A DNA stretch of 64,000 nucleotides. It comes from Phlebiopsis flavidoalba. Its lineage: Eukaryota > Basidiomycota > Agaricomycetes > Polyporales > Phanerochaetaceae. Under the pieces are notes generated by a model. It worked only from the letters and a program-made list of their open reading frames with translations, did not search any database and had not been told where the DNA came from. Below are positions 12,421 through 22,639 of this stretch, piece after piece. The stretch spans positions 248,001 to 312,000 of the forward strand of contig JAOCPU010000022.1 of the NCBI GenBank assembly GCA_035772785.1, given 5' to 3'. The position numbers and the translations under genes were made by a program. Numbering within the stretch: the stretch's first letter is position 1; every line of letters starts with the position of its first letter.

Positions 12421-13960
12421 GACTGGCAATGTTTTGGAAACACGCACGCGCGTTCGATCGCTGCGTATCCGCCCTTAACCAGAATGCAACATCACGATTC
12501 GGAGCGACAGCTTCAGTCCTACCTGTGCTTAATGGGCGCCCCGCAGTCCTTCACTGGAATATCCTCGTTGGAATCCTTAACAAGCACGTTGGCGGCTCTC
12601 GTGCAACAGTACTGCCTCACCTCATCCTTTTCCCTCGCTCCGGAGGCTGAGCTTCTCCTATTACACCGACTCTCTTGTGCTGCACAGTGCATTTCGCATG
12701 TGCTAAGGTGCGACGCTCCTCTCATATCTAGTCTTCACCTGGAATACGCGACCATACTCGGCGAGTGTTGACGTACAAGGAAAGATATTGGGGCCCGAAT
12801 GCTGTCCGCTCACGAGACTGTGGACCGACTTCTCGAAGGAACACTCGCAAAAAAAAGGAGATTTACATAGAGTCTAGCCGATGCGAGTGTCAAAGGACTG
12901 TCCCTTGCAAGTATCATTGCCCGAAGCTATGGAAAAGACGCTAACTTTCGCACGCTTGCGATCTCTTTACATCGATGAGATGCTTTCTCCTGCCGATCTA
13001 CACATTCTGGGCTCCTTACACCAACTTCGTCAGCTCGAAACGTTCATAAAACTCCCAAAGACCCACAAGCAACTGTCCATGTTGTCAAGACTCATCTTCT
13101 CCACTCTTTACAGGGCTAAAAATCGTTAACACTGAGCACTCGGGAACGGAACACTGTCCGCTACGCACAGCTCTTCTTCCTTCTGCTTTGGGTACAATGT
13201 GCTCTCTCCAACAGGAGCTGAAGAATCTTCATGCCTGTCTGGCACCAAACGATTATACGGATCTTTCGTTATCTCATGGGGAACTATCTCCACTATTTTC
13301 ATCCCTGCTGGATTTTTCAGCCTCGGGACTCGTTCCCTCCTGCCGTACCAGTCACTACAATCTCGACGAGGAGTGATGGTTTGGGCGACTACCGTGCTAA
13401 GTGGATGGCTACGAATTTGGAGATTTTTGTCATCCCCTAAGCAAGTTGCGCAACCTCCAGGGTCGCTCCCTATTTGGTCCGGTGGACCTCTGTTCTTCCG
13501 GGTGTCCGTGCCGTATACGATAGTCTTTCCCCGGCACAACTAAATACGTATCTCGGACCTGCCTCAGCTACGTAGCCGGTGCGCATCGATACACAGGGGC
13601 CGGTCTCTTGGACCACTTGGGTCGGTTCGGACTCTGAGGATACTCCAGCTCTGATTCCTCACAGGAGGAGCTAATCTACCCCTACCAGAACCAGTTTTCT
13701 CGCAACTCTATTTGCCATCCTCCATGATTTTCCTCGGACCTCGTCGAACTCGCCATTCAAACTCGGATTGATCTCGACACGTACGACGACGTTTGATTTT
13801 GATGCCGAGGAAATATGTTACCTAGCTTCAAACGAAAACAGCAACCCGCTCTGCAATTCCTGAAAATGGCGTGGAGGCTCAACCCTTCACACTTTCACGT
13901 GACGTGGGCAGACTGCTACGGTGCGTTTGCCCTAGAACCTGAGGATGATTTGCGGGAGAG
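12421..13960 (+). pseudogene. Leucine-rich, F-box-like protein remnant
   Basis: Several overlapping frames read like the leucine-rich half of an agaricomycete F-box protein. Examples are FARLRSLYIDEMLSPADLHI followed by LHQLRQLETF near 12945-13050, NDYTDLSLSH with GELSPLFSSLLDFS near 13248-13320, and a segment reading LQFLKMAWRLNPSHFHV near 13850-13900. The repeated hydrophobic spacing is seen directly; the F-box assignment is inference, because no clear F-box helix is visible at the 5' side. The frame changes many times, so this is either a decayed gene or badly resolved sequence. Ends are approximate. Confidence 0.35.
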
Positions 13961-14243
13961 AATGCCAAATCTGTAACGCAGAGAAATAACAACGAGTTGA
14001 GCTCTCTTGACTTGACCGCCCGCCACTGCCACTGCACATCGCTGCCACCGTGAGAGGGGGTAAGGGAGTCGCGCGCAGCCGTTCTTTCCCGTACGCAGAG
14101 TAGCGAATAAATAAACATAGCATTCTGGTCAGTATACACACCGAACATATCCAAGACGTCCATGGTCTCAGTTTCTCAGTGGCTTCACTGCGCTGCGATC
14201 CTGTCATAACAGCCCTGTTTCAGCCTTGCCTATGAAGAAGGCG

Positions 14244-16906
14244 TCACGAAATCCCTGATACTACCCGTTCCTCTACTGAATCACTAACACCATCTCGCAC
14301 TGGGTCCGATAGACACTCAGTCGCCAGCGCGCACCCCGCGGATACATCACAAATTGACGCCGTCCGGAGTTGCATGTTCAACGACCGGCGATAGTAGGGG
14401 CTTGGACTCGGGCGAGGGATCGAAAGACCGGGCGATGGCCAGTTTTCACGTGTCAGCGACCTCATCATCCTCGCAACAAAACTGTTGAGAGCGCCATTGA
14501 GTCTTCTAAGTACAAGTAATCTGGCAATGAGCTTCACCTTGCAGAGAGTTATGCACGCAGGTACGCCATGCTCCAGAAGGCGTCGGGTACCATTTCCCAG
14601 TCAAACGACCCTCCTGACGCCGTGCTTCTTGGATTAAGACAGAGAAACCGCGTCTGCGAGATTCTGCTCATACGTTTTGCCGCGCACCACCACAAAGATG
14701 ATGACGTCTTGCGGTCTTTAGGTACTAATCATGCACGTCGGGATGCAAATTTGTACTTTGATTACACACACCTCTGCAAGACTCAGCATTCGCCCTACGT
14801 TATCTAGGAACGGGAAGCTATGTCCCCGGTAGACTAACGTCAGTAAGGCTCTCCAAGGTCTTGTCTGAAATGTGGAGTTAGGCTGCATATACACCTTTCT
14901 CAACGTTCCCTAGGTATTCCCAGTCAGTATCTTTCGGCTTTATCCACACAAGAGTTGTAGCAAACCTTCAAGCCCTTTCAAACGCTGAACGCCCCTTGGC
15001 CAAAAGAGACATCTTGCGTGATGTAACAGCTCGTCCTATTGCCGTTGGTCAGTAGCCCAAGCAGATTTTTAATTGCACGTAGAAGAACCCAACTAGGGAT
15101 CACTAAGTCAAACCGCAGGCGTCCGATGAAATTTACACATGCGACTCACGCGGGTCATCCGCTCCCGCTGTATCTCGTTTTTCTATACGACAAGTTGATT
15201 GAGCGAGCGACAAACTGCTAGATCTGTATCTTCTGATACCGGGAGCCCGTACAACACACAAGTCCGCAATTTGTTCACATGCAGGAACCAGACCGGTCCG
15301 CCGGCGACCAGAACCGCCGGACAGCCAGAAGCGCCGCGACCGGCGGAGGCGCGCGCGAGAATACTCGAACCGGAGTTTGTAATGAGGGCTTGTAGCGCTC
15401 TGAGGAGTGTGTTGATGTCTACTCGACACACATAGCAGCGATATGAACAAGCATCCGCGTACCTTCAGTCGCGCGCCCCGGGAACCCGTAGCAAGGCCCC
15501 TGCTCGACCTCACCATATATAAAAAAAACTCCAGGAGCCGGTCGCGTTCGACGACCCTGACTCAACTCGCCCACGAGAGCGACATGCTTTGCTTCACGTT
15601 TCCGCCTAGCCGACGGAACTCCGGATACTCTTCGACGAACCGCTTCAGTTATCGCTATAGGAGCTAATATTTTGCGGGCCCTGTGCCAAAGAGCGGGACT
15701 GGTACGACTGAAACGTAGTTCTTCAAGGTTGTTTCCAAGATCGCCAAATGTTGCTAGGTGCTGCTCGAGGAAGAAAGGGTCGGTAGACGGTGTAAGGGTG
15801 ACTTCCTGGTATTGGACATCAGTATGCGTGAAGACCACAGATTGCCGGGATACACAATACCTTCAATTCTGGTCGAATGTCTGGAACGAGACTCATATCT
15901 ACGCGGCCATTCTGAATGCCTAGTAGTTCATGTACCATACGCCTTGATACGTCCATTGCGAGAGGAGGGGCGTGACGGGATCGATTCTTCCGGTCAAGAA
16001 TGAGCAGTAGTGGGGGTACTTGCGTGCCCCTGAAGTCGAACAGTGAGGACTCGGTGGCCTGTATCCGATGCTTCATATCGACGATGGGCGTCAGCTGTAA
16101 GCTCACTGATGGTTTGGGTGGTACCTACTTGTAATTTCAACACCGAGTTTCTTCGCCATAGAGCTCGACTTCTCAAATCGTATGATCGGCTTTCTTCTTC
16201 AGACTTAGCAGTACAGCAATGATGCCTTGAACCGAGCGGTCCAACGAAGCCCTTCGAGTCCCAAGAGTTTGGAGAAGTTCCATACAGGGGCCGGTCACTT
16301 GTCGGGGTGTGATTCAAGGAGAACAGTGACGGTAAGATAGGCGCATAATCTGCAAAATATTCCTTGAGAATCTTCATCAGGCCATACAGGCCAGCGGCGT
16401 CGGGGAGACAAACATTAGCCTGGACTTCTCTTACGACCTCATACTCGTCCACATCTGCCAAACGCTCGATGGCAGTCTTGCTGAGAATGTTGCTGAAATC
16501 TACAATTTGGCCAAACGGAGTTCAGGTCTCAGCGTCGCGTCCCGAGAGTGTGAAGCTACCCACTGACACAAATAGTATTCGCCATACTTGGGCTCTCGTA
16601 GCTCTGCTTCGAGGGCCTCAAGGCTATCCTCGCTTGGCTGAAGGAAGCAGACGCACTTCATGTGCGCCATACGATCTCGTTTCTTGTTGTCTATCCGGTC
16701 CGTGAGGTACACCTGGTGAGATAACAATGTGGATTGTGTCGATGCCAGTGACACTATTGGAGTCTATTTATGACTTATAAGTACGCAAGGTCATACCGGT
16801 CAGTCGAACTCGTAACCGTGTGCGTGTCTAGCAGCAATACCTTCATGGCGCTGGGCTCTGACACCATCTTGGTGATGTATGTCTCTACCGCCTTCACAAC
16901 ATCCAT
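14244..16906 (-). CDS. VPS45: Vacuolar protein sorting protein Vps45 (Sec1/Munc18 family; frame interrupted)
   Basis: SM-family protein that binds the Tlg2-type syntaxin and controls SNARE assembly at the trans-Golgi and endosomes. The start MDVVKAVETYITKMVSEPSA (ATG 16906) leads through KVLLLDTHT and an intron to STQSTLLSHQVYLTDRIDNK and EPKYGEYYL (16590-16740). The next exon has ADVDEYEVVREVQ. The SM core is plain: RGTQVPPLLLILDRK then MVHELLGIQNGRVDMSLVPD (15860-16020), DPFFLEQHLATFGDLGNN (15720-15790) and KHVALVGELS (about 15560). Downstream, RALQALITNS and a region reading KDTDWEYLGNVEKGVY are recognisable only across several frames, and the C-terminus below about 15400 is badly broken. 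Identity is secure from the N-terminal half and core; the end at 14244 is approximate. Confidence 0.85.
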
Positions 16907-17459
16907 ATCGGCTGGTGCCTGAGCGCAGAGAGTCAACTATTCAATGTAGTGAGATTCAGGACGTGACAGCTAACGACGTGGTGGAGGCAGGAGAGAGAGC
17001 GTAGCGCAGTCGCCTGCCGCGGCACCTCCGGGACTTCGTCTTGACTGTCCATCTCTGTTACTGTCATTTTGACTATGGACTCCTTAAAAGAGCATTTCGC
17101 GCAGACAGAACTCTTCCAAGCTCTCAAAGAGGAGTCGTACGGCCTCAAAAGTTTCGAAATGTTTTGAAGAAGACCCGCCTGCATTCATCGGCGAATGGTC
17201 ATTACTCTGGAGGGGGACGCCGCGACGATATCACTTTCTCCTAGAGGTTATCAGGTAGGATCAGAATTGTTAGCTCAAGCTGGAAGTACGTCTACATAGT
17301 GCTACAGATCCAACATAATACAACATCTGAGGAAGGAGAGGGGCCAGTATACGAAAGCATTGAAGAGGCCTTACAAGTGGTTAGTCCGTTGTATTTGCAA
17401 GCCAGGCAAAGACATGCTTGTGGAGAGATTGTCGTCGATAGCGTTTGAGTCCACTGAAA
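16907..17459. other. Spacer between VPS45 and the OGFr-domain gene
   Basis: About 550 bases. Open frames exist on both strands around 16933-17244 but match nothing I recognise. It must hold the VPS45 promoter; no TATA box is obvious. Confidence 0.35.
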
Positions 17460-18426
17460 TTAGAAAAGAGTAACCTCGACTGACACGGTCTCATTGCGAC
17501 CCTGCTTCCAAGAAGCTCCCAGTCTGCTTTCTCCGCTCGAGGGCATCCTCGTACATCTGCCTTGTGAACACGAAGTTTTTCGTCTTCCCGCACTCTCTCA
17601 ATGAGCGCAGCTATCCATCTCCGCTCTTCGTTCGCCATTTCTATTGCGTTTACCCCCACCAATTATCCATGCTGCTCTCCAGCATGGACGTGCTCAGCTC
17701 TCCATGTTCACTCTGTTCGTTGAGCACGTGAGTAGAACGAAACCTGCGTTGAGAATGTTCAAGACCAAGTTCAGAAAGGCACTTCAATATCCGTGTAATG
17801 CCGGAGGTTATTGTGGGGAGAGCCTGGCGTCATGCCTTTGGTGAACACAACGTTATGGAGGGGAATGTGAAAGCCTGATACTCACGACGAAGGTTGTTGT
17901 ATCTTTGCTCCCTCTTACTTTCAGGCTCTACTCGGGGCAATAAGACACACTGTCTTGTGACACTAATTGCATGCCGTAGAAGTCGAGCATGAGCTCGTAT
18001 GACTTGATGAAGCGGCCAATGACTGCTTCGTCCGTTTTTCATAGCCTCCCAGTTTCGTGAGGCCAGAGCGGCTGGGCCTGGTAGTTTCATACCCTGCTCT
18101 CGTATAGGGAACCTGAAAGATTCCGATACATATAACGCGTAGTAGTAGTGCAAGGACGACTTACAGCCATTGAATGAAGCCGTGGTTGTACTCCAGTGTG
18201 CGGTAGTCTCCTGCCCATCTTCGCCCTAGCTTAGCGTCGCAACGATGTGGAGGATGGAATTCTGCGTACGCACTTCGAGTGGACTTCGTCAAATCAGGAG
18301 ATTGTCTGGTCTGCATCGACGCCTTAGCGTATAGAACTCCCAGTTTGCGGACTGGGTTTTGTTGTCGCCTTGACGAGGATAAACCGTCGAGAAACAACCA
18401 ACATCACGAGGGACAGCGGCAGTCAT
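17460..18426 (-). CDS. OGFr-domain protein (frame interrupted)
   Basis: Protein with the conserved region of the opioid growth factor receptor, a family widespread in fungi with no established role there. From ATG 18426: MTAAVPRDVG, then YPRQGDNKTQSANWEFYTLR and RCRPDN. The diagnostic block RWAGDYRTLEYNHGFIQWL lies at about 18161-18220. After an intron come FPIREQGM (about 18085-18120), a shifted KSYELMLDFYGMQL segment near 17970 and SKREQRYNNLRREY near 17900. Further on, a helical segment reads RKTKNFVFTRQMYEDALERR across frames. Length (about 250-280 residues) fits fungal members. It lies head to head with the intact coiled-coil gene starting at 18753, sharing a 326-base upstream region. 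Frame breaks lie near 18260, 18090 and 17700. Confidence 0.75.
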
Positions 18427-18752
18427 GTTCAAACGATATATCTGAAATGTAATATAAAGGGGGTTTGAGCACGAGATTAGATTTCTGCTCACGCAACCCA
18501 GCATGAAAGAGACAACTCCGACGAGCACGAGGCAATGCTCATGCAATGTTCAGTCAATGCCACGAATGCGTTGACCATGTCATTGATGGGGTAACTAACT
18601 CCGGTAAAGCGAGCTTTGAAGCGACATTGATCGTGCGAACTCCTTTCCGTGACCGGGTAAAAGACCACATTGACCCTAGCAACAAGCGGAGCTTGAACTG
18701 GGCCAGAACGCGTCGACCAACGCGTCTTCGCGACTCGTCCACAACATCCAAC
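18427..18752. promoter_or_regulatory. Shared upstream region of a divergent gene pair
   Basis: 326 bases separate the start codons of the OGFr-domain gene (minus) and the coiled-coil gene (plus), so both promoters must lie here. I see no strong TATA box in either orientation. Inferred from gene placement. Confidence 0.5.
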
Positions 18753-20230
18753 ATGGCTCCGCGCACGACAGCGAAGAACAGCAATCCGAAAGCCCTGATT
18801 GCAGACGCACTATCATCACTACAGAAAGTAGTTGGCAATGCAGTAAGTGATGCTTTTGCGAGCCCTCAAGCTTGGTTCTGAATAGGGTTTTTGCGTTAGT
18901 TGGCTGCCACCGAAGATCGATGTGAAGCCGAACTGCCCAAGCAAGGAAGGAGGTTGAAGAATCCAGACGGGAGTAAGGAGAAAAATGGCGAAACAGTTTT
19001 GCAAGAAGCTCGGGCGAAATGCAAAGAGTGGGAGCGACGAGGGGAAGCCTGGAACGGCTCGGTACGTGCGAAGCTTTCTTTCAAAGTCCTTACATTCTTA
19101 CCTTTTTGCTCGCAGACGGAGAAGTTTGACTTGACGGTGCGCCCTACTCTTACTCTTGATAGAAAACTAGTGCTCAACTCGTCCATAGATCGAACATCAA
19201 GCGGAAACCATCGCTCAGTTGCGAGAAGAAGCTCAACAGTGGAAAAGCCAGCTCCTTCGGCTTGAGGAGACTTCCCAGCGAGTAATCCAGGACTGGAAAG
19301 AGCAATATTTGCGTGCCCAGCAAGAAAGGTCCCGACTCTCGGATCGCTTGGGACAGCTTCTCGCTGAACGGTTAGAGGTGGGCAGAGTCGCTATGCAATC
19401 TTCCCAGCCCTTTTTGGCTTACACTGAGACCGAACAGCCCGCACACGCTAGCAGCAGTGTACTCTCGTACACTACACGCATGTCGAATGCTCCGGCCTCG
19501 ACAACGCACCGGTCGTCGTCTCTCAAAGCTACCACGAAACAGACCGGCCCCATCGCTACAGCAGCTACTCAACAGCGCAAGTCAAAATCTGTGAGGCCCA
19601 CCATTGACTGCACAACCGATTCCCATATCGAAAACGGCTCGCGCCCCTCCACACTTAAAGTCCCGGCAGCATCAACCTCAACGGAGAAGACTCTTGCGGC
19701 TCCGCGCGCCTCGACACTACACCCGAAATTATCACCACCTCACATTTCTCACTCTACCCTCATTCGTCGTGTCAGGGCGATTATCGAAGTACCAGTGAAA
19801 GAAGAAGAGTATAGCGACTACGAAGGTCTTGAAAGCCGCAGCAGCAGCGAGGAGTCCGCATACGTCCCAGCAAGACCAAAGTCGTTCTCTTCCAGCCTCA
19901 CCTCCAGCGAGCGATCGTCGATCAAGGGCAAGGAGCGCGCACGGGATGACTTCTACGAAGAAGATCAAGAGGAGGAGAGGACTGAGGAGAGGACTGAGGA
20001 GCGATATGAGGAGGCTGAAGACGTCTGCGACGATGACCAACTTCTACTCGCATCTGAGGTCAGTGGCTTCACTTACTCGCGACGAAGGTTGTCTCACCTC
20101 TGGCTCAAAGGATGACGACGAGATTCCACAGCGTAAAATCGGTACCAAACGGAAAGCACTGACGCAGATGCGTCCGCCTGTGGGCGAACTCCGTAAAAAC
20201 CGCCAACCCAACGAAGAAAGCGCAAACTAG
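18753..20230 (+). CDS. Conserved-looking coiled-coil / low-complexity protein, intact five-exon gene
   Basis: Function not recognised. Five exons join in frame: 18753-18842, 18900-19061, 19116-19136 (only 21 bases), 19189-20058 and 20111-20230, giving 420 residues. All four introns (50-57 bases) begin GT and end AG. The N-terminal third is helical and charged: LQEARAKCKEWERRGEAW, then EHQAETIAQLREEAQQWKSQ and LRAQQERSRLSDRLGQLLAE, a likely coiled coil at residues 60-150. The middle is Ser/Thr/Pro-rich and probably disordered. An acidic stretch with a doubled ERTEERTEERYEE motif precedes DDDEIPQRKIGTKRKALTQM and a basic C-terminus. The composition suggests a nuclear or scaffold protein (inference). 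It is the only multi-exon gene in the window that reads open throughout. Confidence 0.85.
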
Positions 20231-20340
20231 ACACAGACACTGTCACCGCACAGAAGACTCAAACCAAAAGGTTGCGGAGGCGGTAGATTCCTTATTTGTT
20301 ATTTCTCTTGGTCTCTTTCTCGCGAGGCTCTTTACCTTAC

Positions 20341-20760
20341 ACTATCATCTCTCTTCCTCTCTAGCATACTCTCTTCCTCTCTAGCATACTCTCTTCCTCT
20401 CTAGCATTCACTCTTCCTCTCCAGCATACTCTCTCCCTCCACAGCATACTCTCTTCTTCTCCAGCATCTCTCTCCCTCTCCAGCATACTCTCTTCTTCTC
20501 CAGCATATCTCTCTCCGGCATTTCTCCTCTCCAGCATATCTTCTCGCCAGCATCTTTTCTCGCCAGCATCTCTCGCCAGCATCTTTTCTCGCCAGCATCT
20601 TTTCTCCTCTCCGGCATTTCTCGTCCTCGCTAGCATTTTTCTTCCTCTCCAGCATCTTTCCTCCTCTCTCGCATCACATTCTCTCCAGCATCACCTTCCG
20701 CTCCAGCATCATTTCTCCTCTCCGGCATCACTTTTCCACTACAACATCTCTTCCTTTCTA
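20341..20760. repeat. AGCAT minisatellite
   Basis: About two dozen imperfect tandem units, each ending in AGCAT or GGCAT. The first part has 17-18-base units of the form CTCTTCCTCTCYAGCATA; around 20530-20610 the unit is 16 bases (TTTTCTCGCCAGCATC). The array begins about 110 bases after the stop of the coiled-coil gene. The minus strand reads as long Arg/Glu/Lys frames, which are a by-product of the repeat. Confidence 0.9.
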
Positions 20761-21040
20761 TCTCTGCCTCTGTTCATCTGTCTTGCCTCCTTTCACCTCC
20801 TCTTCTCTATCGTCTCTTCCTGCTGCCTTTGCTATTCTCTCTCTCCACTCTGCTTTCCCAGTCGCTTTCCCAGTTTTGCTCTCTCGACTTGCTTTCCCGC
20901 CTTGCTCTCTCGGTTCGTTTCGTCTTCTCTCTCGGTCCACTTTCTCCTCTCGCCATCTCGCTGTGTCTCGCCCTCCGCTGTCTCGCTGTTTTGCATTTCT
21001 CGGTTTGCTTTGTCGGCTCGCGTTTCTGATCATATTTTTA
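20761..21040. repeat. Pyrimidine-rich tract continuing the minisatellite
   Basis: Strongly C/T-biased plus strand with recurring GCTTTCCC and TTGCTCTCTCG words. It looks like diverged repeat sequence contiguous with the AGCAT array. Confidence 0.6.
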
Positions 21041-21718
21041 TTTGCGTCGATGTAGAACGGACTCAATATCTTATTTTGTATATGCTGATGTATCATACTG
21101 TATAACAGCTAGCTGTCCTGGTTTCTGCTTTCGCATCATACAATTCTCTTGCCTCCGCCACTTGGCTTTGGCTCCCCCTCATATCTGGCTGAGCCTCAAG
21201 ACTCAACGGCGCAAGATTGGTGGTAACTATTGTATCATTCCCACTTGTCCGCAAGACACATTGACTGGCAGTAAAATGACTTCGTCATCTTAGTAGCCCA
21301 GCAGTGGTTGTCTTCTTTATCACGCAAACATCACATCTTGATGCACACGCAAGCACCCATTCATTCGCTCCCACAGGTATGTGCGTCATCCGCCCGACAT
21401 ACATTGCGCTAACAGATTCCCTAGTGAATGTATTTCCAATACAAGACCAAAGAATAAGACTATCATTGTCTTGATAGATCCTTGAAGATCCGTTACGCAA
21501 TAACTCAAGCTCGCCTCTACCTGATCATACATAACGCCAGAAAACCGAATACCTTTAATGGATCAAACCCGCACAAGGGTACGCGTGGAGGCACGCGACA
21601 GAGTAAGAGTTGGAAACGCGATCGATTATATCGACGCTACTATTAATGTGTATGCGCTACGGTATATGCTCCTGCTCTCAAGTGACGGCACTGGCCGAAG
21701 CACCGGTAAGCCTTTTGC
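21041..21718. other. No gene recognised
   Basis: About 680 bases downstream (3' side) of the minus-strand secreted-protein gene. No coding signature seen on either strand. Confidence 0.4.
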
Positions 21719-22493
21719 TTAGAGCTTGATGCCGAGGATGGAGATGAACAGGGAGACGTTGAGCCTGACGATGACATCAACGCACGCGCCGATGAGGGCA
21801 AGGACGGCGACGTCGAGGCCAACGAAGATGTTGGCGCAGACGCTGATGACGGTCGTAGACGAGGGCCACCCAAGACCTCACTGTGGCAATCCGTGAGCAT
21901 AGAGCACGTGTGTACATATGCATTGAAAACTATAACCCAAGGCTGGCGCATGCAGAGAGCGATGACGACGCTGAGGTTGGCGGACAAGCACAGGTTTGAG
22001 GACGACGCGGATCGCGGCGAAGACGTCTATACAATCACGTCAGCAATAGCTCATCACTCTGAAATGGGTCATTTACAAGAATCAGCGTCGCGAGGAGCTG
22101 GGCGACGACGTGAATGTCGACGTTGGGGGCACCGACGATAACATCGATGGGTTTGGCCGGCGAGGGCCTTGATCTTCACGGTGGCGTCCGCGCAGATAGT
22201 CTTGATGTCGGCGATGATGGGCCCGACGACGACTTCAGTAATGGCCTCCGCCTTGAGAGCAACCTACAATCCGGTGAGTGACCGCGTCAAGAGATGTTCA
22301 CGAATAACATACCGAGGGCATCAAGGTGGACCTTGATGTCTGCGGTCACACCGTTGATGACGGAAGGCATAGACTCGCAGTCACAGCGGGCAACAAGGCC
22401 GTTCTCGACAGCGGACCGCAGCGGGGCCGCGAAGGCAGAAAGGGCGCCGAAGGCGAGGGTGGAGAGGACAGCGAAGGACTTGAAGAAGAGCAT
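21719..22493 (-). CDS. Small secreted, hydrophobic protein (frame interrupted)
   Basis: ATG 22493 (context CAAAATGC) opens a clear signal peptide, MLFFKSFAVLSTLAFGALSA, with predicted cleavage after AFAA. The mature N-terminus contains RCDCESMPSV. A phase-compatible intron (about 22264-22315, GTATG...TTGTAG) leads to ALKAEAITEVVVGPIIADIK and ICADATVKIKALAG. Two further exons follow, the last ending VIVRLNVSLFISILGIKL and a stop at 21719-21721. The mature chain alternates short hydrophobic stretches, as in a family of small basidiomycete secreted or cell-wall proteins I cannot name. One frame break lies in exon 2 near 22150 and another near 21985. A more upstream ATG at 22550 is less likely because it places 19 non-signal residues first. 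Confidence 0.65.
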
Positions 22494-22609
22494 TTTGGTA
22501 TGTAAGGAGTGTGTGTGGGGTGGTGTAAACGAAGGTGGGCTGAAGAGCAAGTGTCCGAACGAAAATGACCAAGGTCAAATGGGCTTCCCACAGCTGCGCG
22601 TAGGAAGCC

Positions 22610-22615
22610 TTTATA
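22610..22615 (-). promoter_or_regulatory. TATA box of the secreted-protein gene
   Basis: The minus strand reads GGTATAAAGG, 117 bases upstream of the chosen ATG at 22493. It supports that start and strand. Confidence 0.5.
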
Positions 22616-22639
22616 CCTCTTCACAGTCGGCCGGTGTGG

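Noticed and set aside
15433..15838. Reading the 15.4-15.8 kb frames as a separate gene
   Set aside because: DPFFLEQHLATFGDLGNN and KHVALVGELS are internal blocks of Vps45 in their usual order.
20361..20655. Long minus-strand frames rich in Arg, Glu and Lys with repeated CWRE/AGEE units
   Set aside because: They are translations of the AGCAT minisatellite; any frame of such an array stays open.
20341..20760. CRISPR-like spacing of a repeated word
   Set aside because: Units are contiguous and imperfect with no unique spacers; the host is eukaryotic.
20783..21055. Ser/Phe/Leu-rich plus-strand frames
   Set aside because: By-product of the pyrimidine tract, without start context or family signature.
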